A stretch of 64,000 nucleotides of DNA from Lachnospiraceae bacterium (GTDB taxonomy: Bacteria > Bacillota > Clostridia > Lachnospirales > Lachnospiraceae), in the NCBI GenBank assembly GCA_017460885.1, contig JAFUAB010000036.1:30723-94722 (forward strand). Direction: 5' to 3'. The stretch's first letter is position 1, and each line of letters starts with the position of its first letter. Positions 8,407-16,260 of the stretch are shown here, in pieces. Both the position numbers and the translations under genes were made by a program. A model generated the notes under the pieces. It saw only the letters and a list, made by a program, of their open reading frames with translations, did no database searches and was not told where the DNA came from.

Positions 8407-10041
8407 ATGAAAAAGGTCTTAATAATCGGAAGCGGGATAGCGGGGCTTACATGCGCCATTGAATGTGCGCAGAGAAACATGGAGGTGATCCTTGTTTCTC
8501 CGTTTTCCTCCGAGAGATCGCAGTCTGTACTGGCAGCCGGCGGGATAAATGCGGTATTGGATAACTGTGACCCCGGAGACAGCATTGATTGCCATATAGA
8601 TGATACATTAAAGGGCGGCTGCGATATAGCCGGCAAAAGCGCCGTAACAGGACTGTGTGAGAGTGCTCCCGATATCATAAGGTGGCTTACGAAGATCGGT
8701 ACGGTGTTCACTAACGATGCGGACGGGAATATCTCGCGCCGGGCTTTCGGAGGACAGTCCTATAAAAGAACCTGCTATTGCGGTTCCTCCACGGGCAAGC
8801 AGATAGTGACGGCTCTGGTAATGGAGGCAAGGCGGCTCGAGGGCATCGGGCGCATCAAGAGACGTCTCTGGATGGATTTTCACAGTGCGCTCATCAGGGA
8901 CGGCAGATGCTTTGGCGCGCTGTTTTTTAATGAATCAGACTATGATATCGAGGTTATCACGGCTGACAGTGTGGTCTTTGCTACGGGAGGGCAGAATGCC
9001 CTTTTCGGCAAGACCACGGGCTCAATACTGTGCGACGGATATGCGGAGGGCAGACTCCTTATGCAGGGTGTGAAGCTTAAGAACCTCGAGTTTATCCAGT
9101 ATCATCCCACTACCATGGAAACCTCCCAGAAGAAAATGCTTGTTTCCGAGGCCGTCAGAGGAGAGGGAGGACGACTCTATTATGAGGAAAACGGAAAAAG
9201 AGTTTATTTTATGGAGGATAGATACGGGGAGCGCGGCAATCTGATGCCGAGGGATATCGTTTCAGGATGTATGGCCGAAACCGGCAGGGATATCTTTCTG
9301 GATATCTCGTTTCTCGGAAAAGAAAGGATACTGGACCGGATCCCCGAGGTATATGAGCTTTGCAAAAAATACCGCGGTATCGACATCTCAAAGGAAAGCA
9401 TTCCGGTGGCTCCTTCGGTACACTTTTTTATGGGAGGGATCGCCGTGAACAACTCTCATGAGAGCAATATCGGTAATCTCTATGCCATAGGTGAATGCGC
9501 TTCGATCTATCACGGTGCGAACAGGCTCGGGGGGAATTCCCTGCTGGCCGCGATATACGGTGCAAAAATGGCCGCAGCTTCCATAGAACGAAGTGAGAGC
9601 AAGGCCTTCAGTGCGGATTTCGGTTCGGAGCTTGAAATGGCAAGAATGGAGCTTCAGACTCTTAAAAGCTCCAAAAGCCCGTTTCCGGTTGTGTACATCA
9701 GATATATGCTGGCGGAAACAATGAAAGAAACCCTTGGGATAGTCCGGGATGAAGCGAGCCTCAAAAAGGGCCTGGAGGAAGTCTCGTATTATCTCTCGGT
9801 GGCTGATAAGATCCGTTATGACAGCTCGGAGTTTGCATACTTCGGCTATTCGTTATCGGGTATACTGACACTCGCGAAGGCAGTCCTGACGAGTGCGCTT
9901 TTCCGCCGTGAAAGCCGCGGATCGCACATACGCAGCGACTATCCCGATACTGAGGAGGGCTTCCGCGCGGCAACCATAGTATCGTATGATGAAGGCCGGA
10001 TAGGAACGGAACTTGATACGGAGGGGGCTTATGAAAATTAA
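8407..10041 (+). CDS. frdA: Fumarate reductase/succinate dehydrogenase flavoprotein subunit (no covalent-FAD histidine)
   Basis: Catalytic flavoprotein, 544 residues. It has the FAD-binding GSGIAGLTCAIE at residues 8-19, ATGG near 193, QYHPTTME, the catalytic-arginine segment EAVRGEGG, FMGGIAVN, HGANRLGGNSLLAA and the C-terminal REESRG-like RRESRGSHIRSDYP. It most likely reduces fumarate to succinate during anaerobic growth. In characterised FrdA/SdhA enzymes a histidine in the SHT/SHS motif binds FAD covalently; the equivalent stretch here reads SQSVLAAGG, with Gln39 in that place. This predicts non-covalent FAD. L-aspartate oxidase also lacks the histidine, but the tightly linked Fe-S subunit argues for fumarate reductase. 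Confidence 0.87.
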   Translation: MKKVLIIGSGIAGLTCAIECAQRNMEVILVSPFSSERSQSVLAAGGINAVLDNCDPGDSIDCHIDDTLKGGCDIAGKSAVTGLCESAPDIIRWLTKIGTVFTNDADGNISRRAFGGQSYKRTCYCGSSTGKQIVTALVMEARRLEGIGRIKRRLWMDFHSALIRDGRCFGALFFNESDYDIEVITADSVVFATGGQNALFGKTTGSILCDGYAEGRLLMQGVKLKNLEFIQYHPTTMETSQKKMLVSEAVRGEGGRLYYEENGKRVYFMEDRYGERGNLMPRDIVSGCMAETGRDIFLDISFLGKERILDRIPEVYELCKKYRGIDISKESIPVAPSVHFFMGGIAVNNSHESNIGNLYAIGECASIYHGANRLGGNSLLAAIYGAKMAAASIERSESKAFSADFGSELEMARMELQTLKSSKSPFPVVYIRYMLAETMKETLGIVRDEASLKKGLEEVSYYLSVADKIRYDSSEFAYFGYSLSGILTLAKAVLTSALFRRESRGSHIRSDYPDTEEGFRAATIVSYDEGRIGTELDTEGAYEN

Positions 10042-10708
10042 GGTATTGCGTCAGCGAGATCCGGGATCTGAGCCCTTCTGGCAGGAATTCCTGTATGAAG
10101 AAGAGACAGAGAACCAGACGATCGCGGGAATGATAGACGAACTGAACTATAAGGATGATCTAAAGGACAGCTCCGGAAATCCTGCACCGAGGATACTGTG
10201 GGAATGCTCATGTCTCCAGGGAATGTGCGGTGCATGTGCCATGGTCATCAATGGAGTGCCTGCTCTGGCCTGTGATACGTTTCTGAAGGATCTGAAGGGG
10301 GATACGATCACACTTGAGCCTCTGAGAAAATTTCCGACTATCGTGGATCTTGTAGTGGACAGAAGTATCATACAAGAGAATCTGATGAAGGTTAATGCAT
10401 ATATAGAGGAGTATGAGGGCGCCGATAATTCGGAGTATGAACACATGTATATGACCGGAAGGTGCTTAAAATGCGGATTGTGCCTCGAGGTCTGTCCCAA
10501 TTACAGGGCCGGTGAGAACTTCTACGGCGCAGCCTTTGCAAACGACTGCTATCTGATAGAGGCCAGGAGCAATACGCAGGGTAAGGAGATCTCGGAGGCA
10601 TATAAGGAACATTTTGCGAGAGGCTGTTCCAAGGCGCTTTCCTGTATGGATGTCTGTCCCGTTAAGATACCGACTTTATCATCCATTGCAAAGATGAACC
10701 GCGGATGA
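10031..10708 (+). CDS. frdB: Fumarate reductase/succinate dehydrogenase iron-sulfur subunit
   Basis: Electron-transfer subunit, 225 residues, that carries electrons between the cytochrome b anchor and FrdA. The N-terminal plant-type ferredoxin domain has cysteines in CSCLQGMCGAC and a fourth in PALAC ([2Fe-2S]). The C-terminal bacterial ferredoxin domain has CLKCGLCLEVCP and CSKALSCMDVCPVKIP, which would bind the [4Fe-4S] and third clusters. ATG 10031 follows GAGGGGG and overlaps the last 11 bases of frdA, so the two are translationally coupled; an ATG at 10013 has no such site. The gene order anchor-A-B matches Gram-positive sdhCAB/frdCAB operons. Confidence 0.92.
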   Translation: MKIKVLRQRDPGSEPFWQEFLYEEETENQTIAGMIDELNYKDDLKDSSGNPAPRILWECSCLQGMCGACAMVINGVPALACDTFLKDLKGDTITLEPLRKFPTIVDLVVDRSIIQENLMKVNAYIEEYEGADNSEYEHMYMTGRCLKCGLCLEVCPNYRAGENFYGAAFANDCYLIEARSNTQGKEISEAYKEHFARGCSKALSCMDVCPVKIPTLSSIAKMNRG

Positions 10709-10742
10709 TACTGCCGGCACAGGGGAATGAGTGTGTATTCTC

Positions 10743-10771
10743 TTGTTTTTTATACATACAGAAAGTATACT
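10743..10771 (+). promoter_or_regulatory. Sigma-A promoter of dxs-tlyA-nadK
   Basis: TTGTTT (10743-10748), 17-base spacer, TATACT (10766-10771). The predicted start near 10778 gives a leader of about 28 bases before dxs. Confidence 0.65.
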
Positions 10772-10805
10772 TGAATGACAATAAATCCTGTAGGGAAATA
10801 AACAT

Positions 10806-12665
10806 ATGTTTCTGGAGAAGATCAAAAAAGCAAATGATATCAAGGATATAGATCCGCAGGACTACGATGCCCTCGCACAGGAGATCAGGGAGTTCCTGAT
10901 ACAGAGCATTTCGGTAACGGGAGGACATCTGGGCAGCAACCTCGGAGCGGTGGAGCTTACCATGGCTCTTCATCTGTCACTGAATCTTCCCGAGGATAAG
11001 ATCATATGGGATGTGGGGCACCAGTCCTACACGCATAAGATCCTCACCGGCCGGAGAGACGGATTCATACATCTGCGTCAGTACGGAGGACTGAGCGGAT
11101 TTCCCAAACGGGGAGAGAGCGACTGCGATGCCTTTGATACCGGTCACAGCTCCACATCCATTTCGGCGGGGCTCGGACTTGTTAAGGCAAGGGACCTGCA
11201 GGGTGGGAAGAACACGATCGTATCCGTGATCGGCGACGGCTCGCTTACCGGCGGCATGGCTTATGAAGCGCTTAACAACGCGTCGAGGATAGATACGAAT
11301 TTCATCATAGTCCTGAATGACAATGAGATGTCCATTTCCGAAAATGTGGGAGGGATGTCAAGGTACCTAAACAGCATCCGTACCTCCGACAAATATCTGA
11401 ACCTCAGGGACGGCATATACTATTCCCTGGCGAAGTCCAAAAAGAACGATGAGCTCATCGAACGCATCAGACGTGCCAAGAGGACGATAAAGAGCATGGT
11501 CGTTCCGGGAATGTATTTTGAGGATATGGGAATAACCTATCTTGGGCCGGTGGACGGCCATAATATCCCCGAGATGCAGAGAGCGCTTAAGGAAGCAAGG
11601 AAGGTCAGGGGAGCGGTCATCGTACATGTCCTCACCCAGAAGGGGCGCGGATATGAGCCCGCGATCAAGCATCCCGCACGGTTTCACGGTGCGGAGCCCT
11701 TTGAGATAGAGACCGGACTGCCTACCCATCCGAGGACTACTGCGAATTACACCGACATATTCTCCACTGTCATGTGCAAGCTGGGGGAGCGCAACGAAAA
11801 GGTCGTCGCCATTACTGCCGCAATGCCGGACGGTACGGGACTCAAACGCTTCAGAAACATGTTTCCCGACAGGTTTTTTGATGTCGGGATCGCCGAGGAG
11901 CATGCGGTCACATTTGCGGCGGGACTGGCTGCGGGAGGCATGATCCCGATAGTTGCGGTATATTCGTCCTTTTTGCAGAGGGCTTATGACCAGATCATTC
12001 ATGATGTATGCCTGCAGAAGCTTCCGGTCATCTTTGCGATCGATCGGGCGGGACTGGTCGGAAGTGACGGGGAGACACATCAGGGGATCTTTGATCTGTC
12101 TTATCTGTCCATGATCCCCGGTCTGACCGTCATGGCACCCAAAAACAAATGGGAGCTGTCGGATATGATCAAGTTCGCGGTCAGGCTTAATGCTCCTGTA
12201 GCGATCAGGTACCCCAGAGGCAATGCATATATCGGCCTGGAGGAATACCGCGCACCGGTGATCCTGGGTACCTCCGAACCAATCTATACGGAAAAGGATA
12301 TCCTGCTGTATGCGGTCGGAAGCATGGTAAAATGCGCCGAGGCAGTCAGGGAAAATCTGAAGGCAAAGGGATTTGACTGTTCACTGACCAATGCGAGATT
12401 TGTCAAGCCTCTGGATTCGGAATATATAATCAGGGCAGCAGAGACACACAGGCTGATCGTTACCATGGAGGAGAACGTGGAATCCGGCGGTTTCGGACAG
12501 CAGGTTATGAGCGTGATAGAGAATTCACCTTATGCCAAAAGGGTGCAGGTCATGCATGTCGCTATCCCGGACGCCTATGTGGAGCATGGAAGCGTGGATA
12601 TACTCAAAAGTCAGATCGGGCTGGATGCAGAGAGCATAACGGCCCGGATATTGTCGGTGGTGTAA
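10806..12665 (+). CDS. dxs: 1-deoxy-D-xylulose-5-phosphate synthase
   Basis: First enzyme of the methylerythritol phosphate route to isoprenoids: joins pyruvate and glyceraldehyde 3-phosphate using thiamine diphosphate. The 619-residue protein has the N-terminal GGHLGSNLGAVELT, DVGHQSYTHKILTGR, the ThDP motif starting at GDG 143-145 (GDGSLTGGMAYEALNNA), then the pyrimidine-binding domain with DVGIAEEHAVTFAAGLA and DRAGLVGSDGETHQG, and the C-terminal transketolase domain. Length is normal. It opens an operon with tlyA and nadK. Its product feeds ispA, encoded upstream. Confidence 0.97.
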   Translation: MFLEKIKKANDIKDIDPQDYDALAQEIREFLIQSISVTGGHLGSNLGAVELTMALHLSLNLPEDKIIWDVGHQSYTHKILTGRRDGFIHLRQYGGLSGFPKRGESDCDAFDTGHSSTSISAGLGLVKARDLQGGKNTIVSVIGDGSLTGGMAYEALNNASRIDTNFIIVLNDNEMSISENVGGMSRYLNSIRTSDKYLNLRDGIYYSLAKSKKNDELIERIRRAKRTIKSMVVPGMYFEDMGITYLGPVDGHNIPEMQRALKEARKVRGAVIVHVLTQKGRGYEPAIKHPARFHGAEPFEIETGLPTHPRTTANYTDIFSTVMCKLGERNEKVVAITAAMPDGTGLKRFRNMFPDRFFDVGIAEEHAVTFAAGLAAGGMIPIVAVYSSFLQRAYDQIIHDVCLQKLPVIFAIDRAGLVGSDGETHQGIFDLSYLSMIPGLTVMAPKNKWELSDMIKFAVRLNAPVAIRYPRGNAYIGLEEYRAPVILGTSEPIYTEKDILLYAVGSMVKCAEAVRENLKAKGFDCSLTNARFVKPLDSEYIIRAAETHRLIVTMEENVESGGFGQQVMSVIENSPYAKRVQVMHVAIPDAYVEHGSVDILKSQIGLDAESITARILSVV

Positions 12666-12714
12666 GCTCCGGGCAGGCATGTGAAACGGGTGACCCCGGT
12701 TATGTTTGAGATAT

Positions 12715-13560
12715 ATGAATAAACAACGACTGGATATGATCTTAACAGAAAAAGGCCTGGCTCCCAGCCGTGAAAAGGCTAAGGCTCTGATCATGAGCGG
12801 TATTGTATACGTGAATGACCAGAAGGAGGATAAAGCCGGAAGTACCTTTGATATGGATACCGCCAGAGTGGAGGTAAGAGGTTCTGCCCTCAGATACGTT
12901 AGCCGGGGCGGTCTTAAGCTCGAGAAGGCCCTGGAGGTTTTTCCGATAGACATAAAGGGTGCAACGGCTCTGGATATAGGTGCCTCCACAGGGGGATTCA
13001 CCGACTGCATGCTGATGAACGGCGCTTCTAAGGTCTACAGTGTCGATGTGGGACACGGACAGCTTGACTGGAAGCTCAGGAATGACGAAAGAGTCATTTG
13101 CATGGAAAGGATCAATTTCCGCTATATGACTCCGGAGGATATCGGCGAAGAGGTTGATTTTGCATCCTGTGACGTTTCGTTCATCTCTCTTTCAAAGATA
13201 TTTGCGCCCGCATACGGGATCCTGAGAGAGGGGGGTGAGATGGTAGCCCTGATCAAACCCCAGTTTGAGGCCGGGCGTGAAAAGGTCGGTAAAAAGGGAG
13301 TGGTAAGGGATCCTGCTGTACACATCGAGGTGATATCGGAGGTGTGGAACGAGGCCGTTAAGACAGGTTTTGAGGTGATAGGACTCGATCATTCACCGAT
13401 CAGGGGCCCGGAGGGCAACATAGAATATCTGCTGTACATGAGAAAACCCGTATCCTGGGAAACCCCCGGGGAAGTGCCCAAACCGGTCACGGACGATGAG
13501 ACTGCAGACAGGCTGATAGAGAGAGTAGTGGATGCCGCTCACGGAGAACTGGACAGATGA
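12715..13560 (+). CDS. tlyA: TlyA-family rRNA methyltransferase (16S/23S 2'-O-methylcytidine)
   Basis: A 281-residue protein with an N-terminal S4 RNA-binding domain (residues about 3-65; RLDMILTEKGLAPSREKAKA) and an FtsJ/RrmJ-like methyltransferase domain (ALDIGASTGGFTDCML as SAM site, VDVGHGQLDW, CDVSFISL). In mycobacteria TlyA methylates cytidines of both ribosomal subunits and its loss gives capreomycin resistance; the clostridial copies are annotated by homology to it. ATG 12715 is used; a TTG at 12706 is possible. The stop overlaps the nadK start by four bases (ATGA). Confidence 0.93.
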   Translation: MNKQRLDMILTEKGLAPSREKAKALIMSGIVYVNDQKEDKAGSTFDMDTARVEVRGSALRYVSRGGLKLEKALEVFPIDIKGATALDIGASTGGFTDCMLMNGASKVYSVDVGHGQLDWKLRNDERVICMERINFRYMTPEDIGEEVDFASCDVSFISLSKIFAPAYGILREGGEMVALIKPQFEAGREKVGKKGVVRDPAVHIEVISEVWNEAVKTGFEVIGLDHSPIRGPEGNIEYLLYMRKPVSWETPGEVPKPVTDDETADRLIERVVDAAHGELDR

Positions 13561-14363
13561 ACAGATTTCATTTAATAACCAACGAAACCAAGGATCCCGA
13601 TGGGAGCTATACCGGGAGGCTTGCGGAGCTCCTCAGGAAGAACGGGGCACAGAGCGTAACGTCCGGTCCCAATCCGCCGGCTGATGCGGAGGCCGTGCTG
13701 GTACTCGGAGGAGACGGCACCATGCTAAAGGCATCAGGTGACCTGCTGGGCAGGGCTACACCGCTTCTTGGCATTAACATCGGCAATCTGGGATATCTTG
13801 CGGAATCGGATTTTGACTCGATAGAGCCCGATATAGTGAGACTTATCAAGGGGGATTATGTCGTAGAGGACAGGATGATGCTGTGGGGTGTCATCAACAC
13901 TTCGGGAGTCGATTCTGAGGATCATTGTCTCAATGATATAGTTATCACCGGTTACGGAGCGCTTTGCCTGATCAAATATGAGGTGATAGTAAACGGATCA
14001 TTCTTAAACGGCTATTCTGCCGACGGACTTATAGTATCGACGCCTACCGGCAGCACCGGATATAACCTTTCGGCGGGCGGTCCCATCGTTGAACCGGGTG
14101 CCAGCACGATAGTGCTGACTCCGATATGCCCTCACACGTTAAATACCAGGAGTATAGTCCTAAGACCCGAGGACGAGATCGTCGTGCGTATCCCGGATAC
14201 ATGCAGATCAGGGGTAGCGATACAGTTCGACGGACGTAAGCCCCAGATGATAGAGAACGGGGATTATGTGACGATAAGGAGATCCGAGAAGGTGACGAGG
14301 CTTATCAAGCTCGGCAAGAACAGCTTCTTAATTACTCTGCATCAGAAATTAAAACCAATGTGA
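13557..14363 (+). CDS. nadK: NAD kinase
   Basis: Phosphorylates NAD to NADP with ATP or polyphosphate. The 268-residue product shows the family's GGDGT at residues 51-55, NIGNLGYLAE, then the beta-sandwich domain with NGYSADGLIVSTPTGSTGYNLSAGGPIVEP, which binds NAD. It overlaps tlyA by ATGA, a frequent arrangement in Clostridia. The usual next genes, argR and recN in the same direction, are not found: recN is present but points the other way, and no argR lies between them. Confidence 0.96.
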   Translation: MNRFHLITNETKDPDGSYTGRLAELLRKNGAQSVTSGPNPPADAEAVLVLGGDGTMLKASGDLLGRATPLLGINIGNLGYLAESDFDSIEPDIVRLIKGDYVVEDRMMLWGVINTSGVDSEDHCLNDIVITGYGALCLIKYEVIVNGSFLNGYSADGLIVSTPTGSTGYNLSAGGPIVEPGASTIVLTPICPHTLNTRSIVLRPEDEIVVRIPDTCRSGVAIQFDGRKPQMIENGDYVTIRRSEKVTRLIKLGKNSFLITLHQKLKPM

Positions 14364-14369
14364 CTTAAG

Positions 14370-14401
14370 CGGGGCAAGGTCATACCTTAGCCCCGTTCTT
14401 T
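14370..14401 (+). terminator. Rho-independent terminator of dxs-tlyA-nadK
   Basis: CGGGGCAAGG (14370-14379) pairs with CCTTAGCCCCG (14385-14395) with one bulged base, followed by TTCTTT. It begins seven bases after the nadK stop and runs into the last codons of the convergent recN gene. Confidence 0.75.
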
Positions 14402-16047
14402 AACTCTTCGGCAGCGGATCTCGCGGCCTCGGAGATCCTGTCTGTACCCATCATCCTGGCAAGTTCATCGATCATACCGTCATGATCCAGCGGCGTGACA
14501 TCGGTATAGGTGCGATCACCGCGCACGGATTTGGATATCATAAAGTGTGTATCCGCCTGTGCGGCAACCTGGGCCTGATGCGTGATGCAGATCACCTGAT
14601 GAGTACGGGAGAGTTCGTGCAGCTTTTCGCCGGTCTTAAGTGAAGTGATGCCGGAAATACCGGTGTCGATCTCATCAAAGACGAGAGTTCCTATCCGGTC
14701 GGTGTCTCCGGTAACGCATTTGATCGCAAGCATGATACGCGAAAGCTCGCCGCCGCTTGCCACACTGCTTAAGGGTCTCGGGTCCTCGCCCGGGTTCATG
14801 GAGATATTGAAGTCAATGCTGTCATACCCGTTAGACGTGATCTGTCCGGGATCGGCGTTTACACTGATCTCCAGCCTGACATCCAGAAAGTTCATGGCCT
14901 TGAGCTCGTCTATAAGGCGCTCTTCAAGGGCCCTGGCCGCATTAAGCCTCATATCGTGCAGGTCTGCGCACCGGAGGAGCAGATCAGCGTGCAGACGTTC
15001 CTTATCGGCATTCAGACGGAGGATATAGCTGCCCTGGTCATTCAGAGCAGCCAGTTCTTCGGCTTTTTCGTCTCTGTAGCTGAGGATATCCTCGATGGAC
15101 CGGCCGTATTTGCTCTTCAGATGATTGATAAGATCCAGACGTGCAGTGATCCCGGCGAATTCCTCCGGGTCATAATCCGAACCGTCCATATAGCTCCTTA
15201 ACTCATGTATCAGATCCTGGCTCATGCTCTCTAAGTCCGCCAGTGAATCCTGAATGGGAGAGAGGGCGTCATCATATTCGGATACCGTCATTATCTCGCG
15301 CAGGGCTCTGGATATAAGTGTACCGGCTCCTTCCTCCCCCTCTAACAGCTTACCGGCCATCGAAAGTGATTCGCTGATACGGGATATGTTGGACAGTCTG
15401 CGGTAGCCCGTCTCAAGCTCAGCATCCTCACCGGGCTTAAGCTGTGCCTCGTCGATCTCGTTTATCTCGTATTCGGCGAGATCGGCTTTTCTCTTGCGAA
15501 GCGATTCATCCGTCTCTATGTTGTCCAGCCGGGATAATATACCGGAGTAATCATTGAAAGTTGCTTTCAGCTCTGCAAGCTTTTCCTTCAGACCGTCCTT
15601 CCCGTAATCGTCCAGCAGATTCCTTAGAGAGGATTCCTTCAGAAGTGTGACGGATTCTCTCTGACCGCAGATGTCTATGGCCGAAGAGCAGATACGTGAG
15701 AGCTCTTTGAGGGTAACCCTGTGGCCGTTGATATGACAATCGGAGCCGCCTGCGGTGATACGTCTTCTGATTATGCAGGAGCGTTCCTCGTGCTCTATCC
15801 CCATTTCGTCCAGCAATGCATAAAAAGAATCGTCATCCGGGGTCAGGGTCAGCTCTACGCTGCCCGAGTCCGCACCCGTCCGAAGGGAGCTCAAGTCGGC
15901 TCTGGCGCCCATGGCCAGTCCGAGGGAGCCGATGATTATCGACTTGCCCGCTCCGGTTTCGCCGGTCAGGATATTGAGTCCCGGGGTAAAGGTAACATCC
16001 GCCTCATCGATGAGAGCCAGATTTTTAACATGCAGATTGTTGATCAT
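14380..16047 (-). CDS. recN: DNA repair protein RecN
   Basis: SMC-like ATPase acting early in double-strand break repair. The 555-residue product begins MINNLHVKNLALIDEADV, has Walker A GETGAGKS near residues 33-40, a long coiled-coil centre, and at the C-terminus the ABC signature SGGELSR, Walker B LVFDEIDTGIS and the switch CITHQAQVAAQAD. ATG 16047-16045 has AGGAGG four bases upstream on the minus strand, which rules out the in-frame ATG 17 codons earlier. It is transcribed toward nadK, divergent from rel, and shares the nadK terminator region at its 3' end. Confidence 0.95.
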   Translation of the reverse strand: MINNLHVKNLALIDEADVTFTPGLNILTGETGAGKSIIIGSLGLAMGARADLSSLRTGADSGSVELTLTPDDDSFYALLDEMGIEHEERSCIIRRRITAGGSDCHINGHRVTLKELSRICSSAIDICGQRESVTLLKESSLRNLLDDYGKDGLKEKLAELKATFNDYSGILSRLDNIETDESLRKRKADLAEYEINEIDEAQLKPGEDAELETGYRRLSNISRISESLSMAGKLLEGEEGAGTLISRALREIMTVSEYDDALSPIQDSLADLESMSQDLIHELRSYMDGSDYDPEEFAGITARLDLINHLKSKYGRSIEDILSYRDEKAEELAALNDQGSYILRLNADKERLHADLLLRCADLHDMRLNAARALEERLIDELKAMNFLDVRLEISVNADPGQITSNGYDSIDFNISMNPGEDPRPLSSVASGGELSRIMLAIKCVTGDTDRIGTLVFDEIDTGISGITSLKTGEKLHELSRTHQVICITHQAQVAAQADTHFMISKSVRGDRTYTDVTPLDHDGMIDELARMMGTDRISEAARSAAEELKNGAKV

Positions 16048-16088
16048 AGTGCCTCCTTGTCTTTCTCCGGACAAGAGATTATAGACCA

Positions 16089-16117
16089 AGTATAACACAT
16101 CGGAATTGGTTCATCAA
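16089..16117 (-). promoter_or_regulatory. recN promoter
   Basis: On the minus strand: TTGATG (16117-16112), 17-base spacer, TATACT (16094-16089). It is 41 bases from the recN ATG. It is back-to-back with the rel promoter, whose -35 box starts 11 bases away. No LexA-type box was recognised. Confidence 0.6.
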
Positions 16118-16128
16118 AAGTCGATTTA

Positions 16129-16158
16129 TTGACTACCGGTGGTGTTTTGGTATATACT
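16129..16158 (+). promoter_or_regulatory. rel promoter
   Basis: TTGACT (16129-16134), 18-base spacer, TATACT (16153-16158). Transcription should start near 16165. The -35 box coincides with the first codon of the longest possible rel reading frame, so that start cannot be used from this promoter. Confidence 0.65.
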
Positions 16159-16260
16159 TTAACGGTCGGATTTGAGGAGTCCGGCTGTTGTGAACAGTCA
16201 TCAGCTGACCGTATGATCGGATCTGAGGCTGCAGAATCAGAGCTTGGAGCAGGTGTATCT

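Noticed and set aside
8407-10041. L-aspartate oxidase (NadB) instead of fumarate reductase flavoprotein
   Set aside because: The missing FAD-linking histidine would fit NadB, but the gene overlaps an iron-sulfur subunit gene and follows a cytochrome b-like anchor, which NadB does not need.
16129-16260. Extended N-terminus of Rel starting at TTG 16129
   Set aside because: That codon is the -35 box of the rel promoter, so it is not in the transcript; the extra residues resemble no Rel N-terminus.
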